Part shown: one piece after another, positions 39,734 to 48,679 of the stretch
Layout of the letters: every line of letters begins with the position of its first letter
Numbering within the stretch: the first letter of the stretch is position 1
Source of the DNA: Bradyrhizobium sp. 149
Lineage (GTDB): Bacteria; Pseudomonadota; Alphaproteobacteria; Rhizobiales; Xanthobacteraceae
DNA length: 64,000 nt
Reading direction: 5' to 3'
Assembly: GCF_023073915.1 (NCBI RefSeq)
Contig: NZ_JADPKK010000017.1
Coordinates: 1 to 64,000, forward strand
Notes under the pieces: model-generated
What the model was told of the DNA's origin: nothing
Seen by the model: only the letters and a program-made list of their open reading frames with translations
Databases searched by the model: none
Program-made: the position numbers and the translations under genes

Positions 39734-41389
39734 TCAGAATATCTTGACCGCGCTCTCCAATGTCTTCCAGACACCCCAAAGCAGGGGAACCCCGACGAAG
39801 GCCCAGAACAGCGCCGCCTTGGCGTCAAGCCCGCCAAATCCGATGCCGTAGGAGCCGTGCGGCCCCGCGGCAGCGGCGCTGGCGCTTGCCGCCTGCAACT
39901 TGGCGACATCGGCGTCTTTCATGTGCCACTTCGAATCGACCGGTTTGATCAGGTAGTTGCAGATTAGGCCCGCGATCAGCATCGCACAGAGGATGTACAT
40001 GGTCGTGTTGTAGAGCTGATCGCGCGGCACGCCTGCCGCGAGCTGGAACTCGCGGATGTAGTTGACCACGACGGGACCGATGATGCCCGCGGTGGACCAC
40101 GCCGTCAGCAGCCGCCCATGGATGGCGCCGACGAACTGGGTCCCGAACATATCGGCAAGGTAGGCCGGCACGGTGGCGAAGCCGCCGCCATACATCGACA
40201 GAATGATGCCGAAGCCGAGCACGAACAGGAGCTTCGAACCCATCGCCGCAAAGGTCGGCGCCAACGCGTAGAGCACGATGCCGAGGATGAAGAACGTATA
40301 GTAGGTGTTCTTGCGCCCGATCTTGTCCGACAGCGATGCCCAGAAGAAGCGGCCGCCGATGTTGAACAGCGACAGCAACCCGGCAAAGCCCGCGGCGATG
40401 GCGGCGATCTGCGCCTTCTGCCCCGCATCGAGCGCGTTGAAGCCCACCTCCGGCAGGCCGATCAATTTGCCGGCGAAGATCTCCTGGAGCATCGGCGAGG
40501 CCATGCCGATCACGCCGATGCCGGCCGACACGTTCAGGCACAGCACCCACCAGATCAGCCAGAACTGCGGCGTCTTGTGCGCGTCGTTGAGATGAACGTT
40601 GCTCTTCGAGATCATCGCGTTGGCCTTCGACGGCGGGGTCCAGCCCTCCGGCTGCCAGCCGGGCGGCGGCAGGCGATAGCGGAACGCGCCGATCATCATG
40701 AAGACGAAGTAGATGACGCCCATCGTGACGAAGGTCTCCCAGACGCCGACCGAGGTCGGGGTCTTGAAGTAGTTCATCAAGAGGTTAGCCAGCGGCGCGC
40801 CGATCATGGCGCCGCCGCCAAAACCCATGATGGCCATGCCGGTCGCCATGCCGCGGCGGTCCGGGAACCATTTCACCAGCGTCGACACCGGCGAGATATA
40901 GCCAAGGCCGAGACCGATGCCGCCGATAACGCCCGAACCCAGCCACAACAGCCAGAGCTGATGGGTGTAGATCCCGATCGCACCGAGGAAGAGGCCGCCG
41001 CACCAGCACAGCGTCGAGACGAAGCCGGCCTTGCGCGGGCCTACGCGCTCCAGCCAGCCGCCCCAGACCGCGGCCGCGATACCGAGCAGCACGAAAAACA
41101 GCGTGTACATCCATCCCATGCTGGCGACCTTCCAGTCGCAGCTGGTCGTGAATAGCTCCTGAAACAGCGACATGTCTGCACACGCCTTGGGCGCGGTCAC
41201 TCCGATCGCGCGCGACAGTGGCAGCCAGAACACGGAGAATCCGTAGGCCATGCCGATGCAGAGATGGATGCACAGCGCAGCCGGCGGCACCAGCCAGCGA
41301 TTAAACCCGGCGGTCGCGATGGTCCGCTCGCGATCCAGAAAACCTGCGCCGGCACTCGAAAGTGTTCCCGCGCTCTCGATAGTAGACAT
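39734..41389 (-). CDS. OFA-family MFS transporter (oxalate/formate antiporter type)
   Basis: A 551-residue membrane protein of about 12-14 helices. OFA hallmarks are LGLGYISPVSTLVKWFPDRR then GMATGMAIMGFGGGAMIGAP in the first half and RFFWASLSDKIGRKNTYYTF in the loop between helices of the second half. The C-terminus has an extra membrane helix (LFWAFVGVPLLWGVWKTLE). Transported substrates in this family include oxalate, formate and other small carboxylates. GGGGAGG lies five bases before the ATG at 41389, which decides the start; the frame runs open to 41485. Proximity to FDH suggests formate or oxalate exchange (inference). Confidence 0.9.
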   Translation of the reverse strand: MSTIESAGTLSSAGAGFLDRERTIATAGFNRWLVPPAALCIHLCIGMAYGFSVFWLPLSRAIGVTAPKACADMSLFQELFTTSCDWKVASMGWMYTLFFVLLGIAAAVWGGWLERVGPRKAGFVSTLCWCGGLFLGAIGIYTHQLWLLWLGSGVIGGIGLGLGYISPVSTLVKWFPDRRGMATGMAIMGFGGGAMIGAPLANLLMNYFKTPTSVGVWETFVTMGVIYFVFMMIGAFRYRLPPPGWQPEGWTPPSKANAMISKSNVHLNDAHKTPQFWLIWWVLCLNVSAGIGVIGMASPMLQEIFAGKLIGLPEVGFNALDAGQKAQIAAIAAGFAGLLSLFNIGGRFFWASLSDKIGRKNTYYTFFILGIVLYALAPTFAAMGSKLLFVLGFGIILSMYGGGFATVPAYLADMFGTQFVGAIHGRLLTAWSTAGIIGPVVVNYIREFQLAAGVPRDQLYNTTMYILCAMLIAGLICNYLIKPVDSKWHMKDADVAKLQAASASAAAAGPHGSYGIGFGGLDAKAALFWAFVGVPLLWGVWKTLESAVKIF

Positions 41390-41708
41390 GCATTCCTCCC
41401 CTAAAGCCGCCCTTCTGAACGGCTTGCCACGATGATCCTGTCCCTCAGCCCTTGCAGCGCAGCCTGTGTCCCTGCTGCTCCGCACAATGATCGACGCGCG
41501 CCAGGATCGTCACGCGCATCCGAGACGTTAACCCCTAACTTCGGGGACTATGCCCGACACCACGCCCGGGCTTCTTTCGACGGCCCATTTGCTCCGCATA
41601 TCGCAGGCAAGACTCAACCTCCGCGTCTCGGCGGAGGAAGTCAATTGGGGCAGAAGTGATGAGCGATGTCGATAGACAAAAGGTAGGTATCAACCGAGTG
41701 ACCGCTGG
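41390..41708. other. Intergenic region between OFA transporter and tusA, with hairpin
   Basis: This 319-bp stretch has no credible gene. It contains the inverted repeat CCTCCGC-GTCTCG-GCGGAGG at 41618-41637 (7-bp stem, 6-nt loop), 72 bp beyond the tusA stop; without a U-run it may be a weak terminator. The promoter of the antiporter should lie in the left part, but no consensus is clear. Confidence 0.45.
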
Positions 41709-41972
41709 TTAACTGGGCGGCGCACCATTGATATTTCCTATCGAGTGATCGACCTTCTCTATCAGGAACACGATGCGCGCGGCGTTGCGCTCGGTGATCT
41801 CCACCGTGTCGCCGGTCTCGCGAATCAGGTTCGGAATGTCAATCACCGACAGAGGATCGGTGCAGTACACTTCGAGCTGATCGCCCGGCTGCAGCGGCTT
41901 CAGCGCCTTGCGCGTCTTCAGGGCGGGCAGCGGGCATTTCAATCCGGTGAGATCGAGCGTCGTTCTGGTCAT
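41709..41972 (-). CDS. TusA-family sulfur carrier protein
   Basis: An 87-residue SirA/TusA-fold protein with the signature LDLTGLKCPLPALKTRKAL; the cysteine of CPxP carries the persulfide. Other features (GDQLEVYCTDPLSVIDIPNL) fit the family. TusA-like proteins donate sulfur for tRNA modification and, in Escherichia coli, influence molybdenum cofactor formation. Being 54 bp downstream of moeA and near fdhD, this copy probably serves the cofactor or FDH sulfuration (inference). Confidence 0.88.
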   Translation of the reverse strand: MTRTTLDLTGLKCPLPALKTRKALKPLQPGDQLEVYCTDPLSVIDIPNLIRETGDTVEITERNAARIVFLIEKVDHSIGNINGAPPS

Positions 41973-42026
41973 CGGCGCAACATGGCGGCAGGGGTCGATG
42001 GCGTCAACGCCAGGACAACGCCAGAC

Positions 42027-43283
42027 TCAGAGCAGATTGGCATAGGACAAGAAACCTACACCCTGTCCCGGCTCGACCTGCGCGATGTCTTCGCCGAGCT
42101 CAACGAGGCCGTCGGTCTCGACCAGCGACGACAACAGCCCGGCCCCCTCGCGCGGAAACTTGATTGCCTCGAGTGCGCCGTCCTCTCCGTGCCGCAACGA
42201 GGCGCGAACGTATTCGCGTCGGCCCGCCTTCTTCTTGTAAGTGAATGCCGCGCGCACCGGGATCGGCAACAGCGGCTCCGGCAGGCTGCCCGCAAGCGCC
42301 AGCACCGTCGGCCGCACCACATGCACGAAGGTGACGAAACTCGCGACGGGGTTGCCCGGCAATCCGATCAGCGGCGTGCCCTCGATGATGCCCATCGCCA
42401 CGGGACGGCCGGGCTTGATCGCCATCCGCCACAACACCAGTGAACCGATGCTCTCGACCGCCGCCTTGACGTGATCCTCCTCCCCGGTCGAGACGCCGCC
42501 GGTGGTGAGGATCAGATCGTGCGTGCCTGCGACTTGCTTCAAGCCATTCGCAAGCAACGCCCGCTCGTCGCGCAAGATCCCGAGATCGCTGACTTCGCAG
42601 CCGAGCCGGCGCAGCATGGCCATCAGCATGAAGCGATTGGAATCGAACAGCTGCGAGGCCGCGCGCGGTTCGCCGGGCGAGGCCAGTTCGTCGCCGGTCG
42701 AGAACACCGCGACGCGGATGCGCCTGACGACGTCGAGCCTGACAAGGCCGAACGCCGCCGCGAGCGCGACATGTTGCGGCAGCAAGCGCTGGCCTGCGCG
42801 TAGCGCGATGTGGCCCCGGGGGATGTCCTCTCCCGCGGGGCGGACATTGGCGCCCGGCTTCAGCCCCGGCGGCAGCACGATTCGACCGGAATCATCGATC
42901 CGGACATCTTCCTGCATGAAGACGGTTTCGGTGTCCGGCGGCATCGGCGCGCCGGTGAAGATGCGCGCAGTGTGCCCGGGCTTGATCGGCGCTTGCGCAA
43001 GGCCGCCGGCCTGAATGCGGCCGTCGAGCGGGAGGGCCCGATCCTCTGCTTGCGGAATATCCGTGTTGCGCACGGCGTAGCCGTCAACAGCCGAGTTGGT
43101 GAAGGGCGGCAGCGGCAGCGGCGCCGCGATATCGCGGGCCAGCACGCGCCCATCAGCATCGATGAGCGCCACGGTTTCGAGATCGACGATCGCGTCGACG
43201 CGTGTCGTGATCAGACCAACGGCCTCGTCGACCGACATCATCGGTCCACCGAATGCAAAACAATCGTCCGACAGTTGCGCCAT
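42027..43283 (-). CDS. moeA: Molybdopterin molybdenumtransferase MoeA
   Basis: MoeA inserts molybdate (or tungstate) into adenylylated molybdopterin. The 418-residue protein shows PLPPFTNSAVDGYAVRNTDI, ARIFTGAPMPPDTETVFMQE, RVAVFSTGDELASPG, DLILTTGGVSTGEEDHVK and GLPGNPVASFVTFVHVVRP, covering all MoeA domains. Mature length and motifs are typical, so of the three MoeA-type genes here this is the standard housekeeping form. It lies 9 bp after mobB. Confidence 0.95.
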   Translation of the reverse strand: MAQLSDDCFAFGGPMMSVDEAVGLITTRVDAIVDLETVALIDADGRVLARDIAAPLPLPPFTNSAVDGYAVRNTDIPQAEDRALPLDGRIQAGGLAQAPIKPGHTARIFTGAPMPPDTETVFMQEDVRIDDSGRIVLPPGLKPGANVRPAGEDIPRGHIALRAGQRLLPQHVALAAAFGLVRLDVVRRIRVAVFSTGDELASPGEPRAASQLFDSNRFMLMAMLRRLGCEVSDLGILRDERALLANGLKQVAGTHDLILTTGGVSTGEEDHVKAAVESIGSLVLWRMAIKPGRPVAMGIIEGTPLIGLPGNPVASFVTFVHVVRPTVLALAGSLPEPLLPIPVRAAFTYKKKAGRREYVRASLRHGEDGALEAIKFPREGAGLLSSLVETDGLVELGEDIAQVEPGQGVGFLSYANLL

Positions 43284-43292
43284 GGTGCCTCG

Positions 43293-43820
43293 TCAGCGCA
43301 TCGCAGCGCTTTTCGCGACCGCTTCCTCGACCGGCATCGCCGCGCGCAGCAGCAATGCCGCGGCGGCCTCGATATCGTCGAGATGGACCGTCGGCAGTCG
43401 CGTTTCAACGGCGACGTCGGCCGCGATCCCGAAAATTCCGGGATCATCGGGAAACAGCAACGGCTTGTTGTTGGCGGCGCGATGCACCTCGATCTTGCGA
43501 TGCGGCTCGCGCTTGAAACCCTCGACCACGACGAGATCGACCGTGGACAGCTTGCTCAACAGTTCAGGCAGCCGCGGCTCCGCCGCCCCGCGCAATTCAT
43601 GGATCAAGGCCCAGCGATTTGACGAAGCAACCAGCACCTCGGCCGCGCCGGCCTCGCGATGGCGCCAGGAATCCTTGCCGGGCAGGTCGACGTCGAACTG
43701 GTGATGCGCATGCTTGATCACCGAGACGCGCAAGCCCAGCGCGTTGAAATGCGGGATCAGCCGCGTCAACAGCGTGGTCTTGCCCGCACCGCTCCAGCCT
43801 GCAAGGCCGATGACTTTCAT
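43293..43820 (-). CDS. mobB: Molybdopterin-guanine dinucleotide biosynthesis adaptor MobB
   Basis: A 175-residue P-loop GTPase that assists MobA in forming the guanine dinucleotide cofactor used by formate dehydrogenases. Walker A is GLAGWSGAGKTTLLTRLI, followed by SVIKHAHHQFDVDLPGKDSW and DLVVVEGFKREPHRKIEVHR, all MobB hallmarks. It heads the mobB-moeA-tusA run on the minus strand and is divergent from fdhD across a dispersed repeat. Confidence 0.95.
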   Translation of the reverse strand: MKVIGLAGWSGAGKTTLLTRLIPHFNALGLRVSVIKHAHHQFDVDLPGKDSWRHREAGAAEVLVASSNRWALIHELRGAAEPRLPELLSKLSTVDLVVVEGFKREPHRKIEVHRAANNKPLLFPDDPGIFGIAADVAVETRLPTVHLDDIEAAAALLLRAAMPVEEAVAKSAAMR

Positions 43821-43866
43821 TCCAGCTCTATCTCCCCGAGCGACTTGGTGCCTGATGGAACCTCCC

Positions 43867-43946
43867 CGTCATTGCGAGCGAAGCGAAGCAATCCAGAATC
43901 TTTCCGCGGCGGCAGTCTGGATTGCTTCACTTCGCTCGCAATGACG
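43867..43946. repeat. Dispersed palindromic repeat, class A copy 2
   Basis: An 80-bp element starting CGTCATTGCGAGCGAAGCGA and ending TTCGCTCGCAATGACG, with internal AATCCAGA/TCTGGATT arms, so nearly its full length folds back on itself. It is closely related to the copy at 34621-34740. It lies in the divergent mobB/fdhD promoter region. Confidence 0.85.
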
Positions 43947-44019
43947 AGAAGAGGCATTTTCACTTTCCGCCGCCATGCTTATATCGGCTTGACCCGAATG
44001 TCATGCTAACGTCGCGGCC

Positions 44020-44910
44020 ATGATGAAGAACGACAAAGCCCCGGCGCCCCTGATCGTCCCTGACACCGACGACCCGCGCCTGACCGAGAGCGTGACCGGG
44101 ACCGACCAGTCCGGCGCCAAGATCGAGATCAAGGTGCCGGTGGAGCGGCCCCTGACGCTCTACCTGAATGCCCAGGAGATCGTCACCATGATGACGATCG
44201 GCGACTATCCGGAATATCTGGCGCTGGGCTATTTGCTCAACCAGAACATGCTGAAATATAACGACGCCGTCACCGAGGTCGAATACGACGACGATCTCCA
44301 GGTGGTCGTGGTGCGCACCGAACACCACACCAATTTCGAAGCCAAGCTGAAGAAGCGCACGCAGACCTCGGGCTGCGCGCAGGGCACCGCCTTCGGCGAT
44401 CTGTTAGAGGCGGTCGAGAGCGTCGCGTTGCCGAAGGCGGAACTGCGTACCTCCTGGCTCTACCAGATGACGCAGACCATCAACACCATGCCCTCGCTCT
44501 ATCTGGAGGCCGGTGCGATCCACGGCTGCGTGCTGTGCAGGGAGGGCGAGCCGCTCTGCTACACCGAGGATGTCGGCCGTCACAACGCCGTCGACAAGAT
44601 CGCGGGCTGGATGTACCGCCACGGCGTCGATGCATCCGACAAGATCCTCTACACCACGGGACGGCTCACCTCGGAGATGGTGATCAAGACGGTCCGCATG
44701 GGAATTCCGATTTTGGTGTCGCGCTCCGGCTTCACCGCCTGGGGCGTCGATCTCGCCCGGCAGGTGGGCTTGACGCTGGTCGGACGCGCGCGGGGCAAGC
44801 GGTTCATCGCATTGTCGGGGGAAGAGCGCATCGTCTACGACCAGAACCTCGCTTATGTCGAGGAGGAATCGGCCAAGCACAAGCGCAAGGGTGAAGGTGG
44901 TGACGACTAG
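44020..44910 (+). CDS. fdhD: Formate dehydrogenase accessory sulfurtransferase FdhD
   Basis: FdhD (FdsC) moves sulfur from a cysteine desulfurase to the bis-MGD cofactor and is required for FDH activity. The 296-residue protein has [30 protein letters not shown], the CxxC pair in [20 protein letters not shown] followed by [12 protein letters not shown], and [21 protein letters not shown] further conserved cysteine is in [11 protein letters not shown]. It overlaps the mobA start and lies about 6.5 kb from fdsA rather than in its operon. Confidence 0.96.
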   Translation: MMKNDKAPAPLIVPDTDDPRLTESVTGTDQSGAKIEIKVPVERPLTLYLNAQEIVTMMTIGDYPEYLALGYLLNQNMLKYNDAVTEVEYDDDLQVVVVRTEHHTNFEAKLKKRTQTSGCAQGTAFGDLLEAVESVALPKAELRTSWLYQMTQTINTMPSLYLEAGAIHGCVLCREGEPLCYTEDVGRHNAVDKIAGWMYRHGVDASDKILYTTGRLTSEMVIKTVRMGIPILVSRSGFTAWGVDLARQVGLTLVGRARGKRFIALSGEERIVYDQNLAYVEEESAKHKRKGEGGDD

Positions 44911-45532
44911 CTTTCCGACCACGCAAGGCGTGCTGCTCGCCGGCGGCCTTGCACGGCGCATGGGCGGCGGCGACAAGCCGATGCGCACCATCAGCGGCCG
45001 CACCATCCTGGAGCGCGTGATCGCACGCCTGGAGCCGCAATGCAGCGGCCTGATCCTCAACGCCAACGGCGATCCCGCCCGCTTCGCTGCGTTCGGTTTG
45101 CAGGTCGTCGCGGACGACGTCCCCGGCTTTCCCGGCCCGCTCGCCGGCATCCTTGCCGCGCTCGACTGGACCGCGGCGAACCGGCCCGAGGTGGAGTGGG
45201 TGCTCAGCGCCGCCGGCGACTGCCCGTTCCTGCCGCGCGATCTGGTCGCGCGCCTGCATGAAGAACGCATCGCGGCGAATGCCGCGCTCGCGGTTGCGGC
45301 GTCAGGCGGCCAGTCGCATCCAGTGATCGGCTTGTGGCGCGTTGGCTTGCGCGACGAACTGCGCCACGCGCTGGTCGTCGAGGACCTCCGCAAGATCGAC
45401 CGCTGGACCGCGCGCTACCCGCTCGCAACCGTGACGTGGCCGACCGAGCCGCTCGATCCGTTCTTCAATGCCAACACGGTTGAGGATATCGCGGAGGCCG
45501 AGCGGCTGGCCGCACTGGATGCGGCGTCTTAA
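44891..45532 (+). CDS. mobA: Molybdenum cofactor guanylyltransferase MobA
   Basis: MobA couples GTP to molybdopterin to give MGD. The 213-residue protein starts with the nucleotidyltransferase loop [20 protein letters not shown], then [37 protein letters not shown] and [18 protein letters not shown] run of GTG codons (44891, 44897, 44900) offers starts, with AAGG immediately upstream; 44891 is used and overlaps fdhD by 20 bp. It converges on the flavin hydroxylase with a 6-bp gap. Confidence 0.95.
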   Translation: MKVVTTSFPTTQGVLLAGGLARRMGGGDKPMRTISGRTILERVIARLEPQCSGLILNANGDPARFAAFGLQVVADDVPGFPGPLAGILAALDWTAANRPEVEWVLSAAGDCPFLPRDLVARLHEERIAANAALAVAASGGQSHPVIGLWRVGLRDELRHALVVEDLRKIDRWTARYPLATVTWPTEPLDPFFNANTVEDIAEAERLAALDAAS

Positions 45533-45538
45533 TCGAGC

Positions 45539-46669
45539 TCAGGCCGCCAGCGGCACCGACCAGGCGTCGTAGCCGTAGACCCAGCTCGTATCGGTCCTCT
45601 CCCTCAGCCAGATGTTCGCGCGCGACGTCTCCTGCACCCGCGTCGTCCGCTCTTTACGCGTCGCCTCGAAGCGGCGGAATGCGTCGGCGACGCCGTCGCG
45701 GTCGATGCCGTCGAGGCAGCGCGACAGCACGGCGGCGTCCTCGATCGCCATGGCCGCGCCTTGCGCCATGTAAGGCGTCATGGGATGGCAGGCATCGCCG
45801 AGCAGCGTCACTTTGCCCTCGGCCCAGCGCTCGAGCGCGTCGCGGTCCATGATCGCCCATTTGTGCACGTCGGGGCATGCCGCGAGGACTTGACCTACCT
45901 GCGGATGAAAGCCTTCGAACGACGCACGCAAGTCCCGCACGTCGCCCTTGGCCGACCAGGACTCGATGCGAAAATCCGGCTCGGGCTGGCTGGTGACGAG
46001 ATAGACCTCGCTACGATCAGGCTTGATGTGGTAGATCACGATGTGGCGGTCCTCGCCCCACCATTTGGTGCAGTCATCGATCTTCTCGCCGCTGAGCAGA
46101 GTGGCGAGATAGGTGGTGCGATAGGCGATACGGCCGGTGAATTTGACCGGCGCGGTGTCGAACAGGATGTCGCGCACCAACGAATGCACGCCGTCAGCTC
46201 CGACGACGGCATCTGCAACAGAGCTGGCGCCATTGGCGAACGTGAGCCTGATGCCATCGCCGGTCTGGTCAAGACCGACCAGTCTGTGATTGAGCCTCAC
46301 GCACGCATCCGGCACCGCGCTGGCCAGCGCCGCGTGCAGATCGCCGCGATGGGCAAGCAGATAGGGCGCGCCGAACTTCTGTTCCGCGCTCTCGCCGAAA
46401 ACCATGTCGAACTTGATGTCGCCGCTCTTCCAGTCGCGGTTGTTCCAGGAGCGCGGATAGAACGACTGGCTGCGCATCCGCTCTTCCAGCCCGAGGGCCC
46501 GCAACACCTTCATGGCGTTGCAGCCGATCTGGATGCCGGCGCCGATGCGGGCGAACTGCGAGGCCTGCTCGTAGACCATGACATCGATGCCGACGCACCG
46601 GAGCGCCGCGGCCGTCGCGAGCCCGCCCATGCCGGCACCGACGATCGCAACCGAAAGCGGCCTTGCCAT
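45539..46669 (-). CDS. FAD-dependent aromatic hydroxylase, NicC-like
   Basis: A 376-residue group A flavin monooxygenase. FAD motif SVAIVGAGMGGLATAAALR, the DG motif ADAVVGADGVHSLVRD and the second FAD motif VTLLGDACHPMTPYMAQGAA are intact. Additional positions (TKWWGEDRHIVIYHI, AIEDAAVLSRCL and the C-terminal WVYGYDAW) recall 6-hydroxynicotinate 3-monooxygenase NicC more than salicylate hydroxylase. Substrate unproven. It lies 47 bp after the MoeA-PBP gene and so may share its transcript, an odd partnership. Confidence 0.78.
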   Translation of the reverse strand: MARPLSVAIVGAGMGGLATAAALRCVGIDVMVYEQASQFARIGAGIQIGCNAMKVLRALGLEERMRSQSFYPRSWNNRDWKSGDIKFDMVFGESAEQKFGAPYLLAHRGDLHAALASAVPDACVRLNHRLVGLDQTGDGIRLTFANGASSVADAVVGADGVHSLVRDILFDTAPVKFTGRIAYRTTYLATLLSGEKIDDCTKWWGEDRHIVIYHIKPDRSEVYLVTSQPEPDFRIESWSAKGDVRDLRASFEGFHPQVGQVLAACPDVHKWAIMDRDALERWAEGKVTLLGDACHPMTPYMAQGAAMAIEDAAVLSRCLDGIDRDGVADAFRRFEATRKERTTRVQETSRANIWLRERTDTSWVYGYDAWSVPLAA

Positions 46670-46716
46670 CGCGTCCCCACCCTGCCTATCGCGCGGCTTA
46701 GTGCCGCGTCCTCGAT

Positions 46717-48678
46717 CTACACAGGCCGGAAACCGGCCCGCTCCAGCGCCGCGCGAGCTTCGTCCGAGCCGAGCGCATCGAGAAAAGCCTGCACTGCCGG
46801 CCGCTGCTTGCGCGCTGTGACCAGCGCGAAGTCATAATGCTCTTCCGCGAGCGGAATGAAACCGAGGCCGACCGCATGGGCGACCGGCGCAATGGTCATG
46901 CCCCAGTCGGCGCGGTGCTGTGCGACGGCCGCGGCCACCGCGTTGTGCGAGCGTGGCTGGTTCCAATAGCCTTCCGGGCGCGCACCACCGAGCAGCCGGT
47001 CGATCAGGATGCGCGTGCCGGCGCCCTGGTTGCGGTTGACCATGATGCAGGAGGGATCAGCGAGCGCCGCGGCGACGGCGTCCTTCGCGCTGCGGCCTTC
47101 GAAACGCTTGTCGCCCTTGCGGAACACGATGCCCTGCATCCGCCGCCAGCCCGGCACGAGCTCGAGTCCTTCGACGAGGTAAGGCGTATTGTAGGCCTCG
47201 CTCTTGTCCTCGAACAGATGGATCGGCGCCAGATCGCATTCACCGCGCCGCGCCGCTGCAAGCCCGCCGAGGCTGCCGACGGCGATCGAGCGCACGGTCA
47301 GGCCAGCATGCGCGAGTTGCGCCGTGACGAGATCGAGGCCGGTACAATGGCTGCCGACGATGACGAGATTGGGCACCCGCACATGCGGCGTGAACAGCGT
47401 CACCTCGGCTTCGGTCCCGGCCGGCATCTGGTCGGCGAGCGCGTCGATGCGCAAAAATCCGTCGGCCTGCGCGAACGACGTGATCGCCCCGGACCCCTTG
47501 CCGGAGGGATAGGCGATCAAACCGTCCTTGCCCTCGACCAGCGAGACCATGACGAATTCGGTGCGGCCGAGCTCGGAAGCAATGCGCACCGGCACGGTCG
47601 CGCTCACCTTGGCATCGGAGCGTGGCGGCAGTCCCGCGATCTTGCGTAGCACCGGCACGATCATGTCGTGGAAGGTGAACATCGCGGACGTCGGAAAACC
47701 CGGCAGGATCACCACCGGCTTGCCGTCGCACACCGCAAGGCACAGCGGCTTGCCGGGCTTGAGCGCAATGCCATGCGCGATGATGCCGGGTTGGCCAAGC
47801 CGGCCGATGATGCGATGGGACAGGTCGCCCGCGCCTTTCGACGTGCCGCCGGAGAGCACCAGCATGTCGGCGTCCGCCAGCGCACGGCGCATGGCGGCTT
47901 CGAGCTGGGCTTCGTCGTCGGGAAAGGCGCCGAGGAAAACAGCCTCACCGCCGTTCTCGTCGATCGCTGCCGTGACAATCGCGCCGTTGGTATCGTAGAT
48001 CGCAGCAGGCGCGAGCACCTCGCCGGGCTGAACCAGTTCGTCGCCGGTGGAAATCACGGCCACACGCGGCTTACGCACGACGCTCACCTCGGCAATACCG
48101 CAAGCCGCCAGCATACCGACCTCGCGCGAGCCGATGATCCTGCCGGCGCGCAGCAGCGCCTCGCCGCCCGCGATATCGGATCCTGCGTAGGAGACGAATT
48201 GCCCGGGCGAGGCCGCACGACGGACGTCGATCGCATCCGATCCCGCCGGCTGGGTGTGTTCGACCATGACCACGGCGTCGGCACCGCGCGGCAGCGGACC
48301 ACCGGTGGCGATCGGCGTTGCGGTTCCCGACACCACTTGCAGCGCCGGTGCGGTGCCGCAGTGAATGGTCTCGCCATTCAACCCGAGGCGAACCGGCGCG
48401 CCTTCGCCGGCCGCGGCAAGGTCCGCCGAACGCACCGCAAAGCCGTCGACATTGGAACGATCGAACGGCGGCACGTCGATCGGCGCAGTGATGTCTTCAG
48501 CGAGCGCCGTACCGAGCGCGGCACCGAGTTTGCGCGTTTCACTCGGAAGCGCGCGCGGGAACAGCACGGCCTCGAAGCGAGCCAGGGCCTCCTCGCGGGA
48601 AAGGATTTTGAGGAACTGCTCCTGTTCGAGCGCGCTGCGGACTTGCGGTTGCGGGATCATCGTCATGCCAAAACCCAT
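46717..48678 (-). CDS. MoeA fused to a periplasmic-binding-protein-like domain
   Basis: A 653-residue fusion. Residues 1 to about 430 are MoeA-like (PPFDRSNVDGFAVRSADLAA, RVAVISTGDELVQPGEV, MLVLSGGTSKGAGDLSHRI, ILPGFPTSAMFTFHDMIVP). About 440-653 is a cytoplasmic PBP-like domain (NLVIVGSHCTGLDLVTAQLA, VGSLGGLAAARRGECDLAPI, NRNQGAGTRILIDRLL), of the type grouped as molybdate-binding PBP-like. The combination is known from archaeal MoeA2 proteins. It probably binds the oxyanion or a cofactor intermediate while inserting metal. It starts 1 bp after the preceding gene's stop. Confidence 0.9.
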   Translation of the reverse strand: MGFGMTMIPQPQVRSALEQEQFLKILSREEALARFEAVLFPRALPSETRKLGAALGTALAEDITAPIDVPPFDRSNVDGFAVRSADLAAAGEGAPVRLGLNGETIHCGTAPALQVVSGTATPIATGGPLPRGADAVVMVEHTQPAGSDAIDVRRAASPGQFVSYAGSDIAGGEALLRAGRIIGSREVGMLAACGIAEVSVVRKPRVAVISTGDELVQPGEVLAPAAIYDTNGAIVTAAIDENGGEAVFLGAFPDDEAQLEAAMRRALADADMLVLSGGTSKGAGDLSHRIIGRLGQPGIIAHGIALKPGKPLCLAVCDGKPVVILPGFPTSAMFTFHDMIVPVLRKIAGLPPRSDAKVSATVPVRIASELGRTEFVMVSLVEGKDGLIAYPSGKGSGAITSFAQADGFLRIDALADQMPAGTEAEVTLFTPHVRVPNLVIVGSHCTGLDLVTAQLAHAGLTVRSIAVGSLGGLAAARRGECDLAPIHLFEDKSEAYNTPYLVEGLELVPGWRRMQGIVFRKGDKRFEGRSAKDAVAAALADPSCIMVNRNQGAGTRILIDRLLGGARPEGYWNQPRSHNAVAAAVAQHRADWGMTIAPVAHAVGLGFIPLAEEHYDFALVTARKQRPAVQAFLDALGSDEARAALERAGFRPV

Positions 48679-48679
48679 A

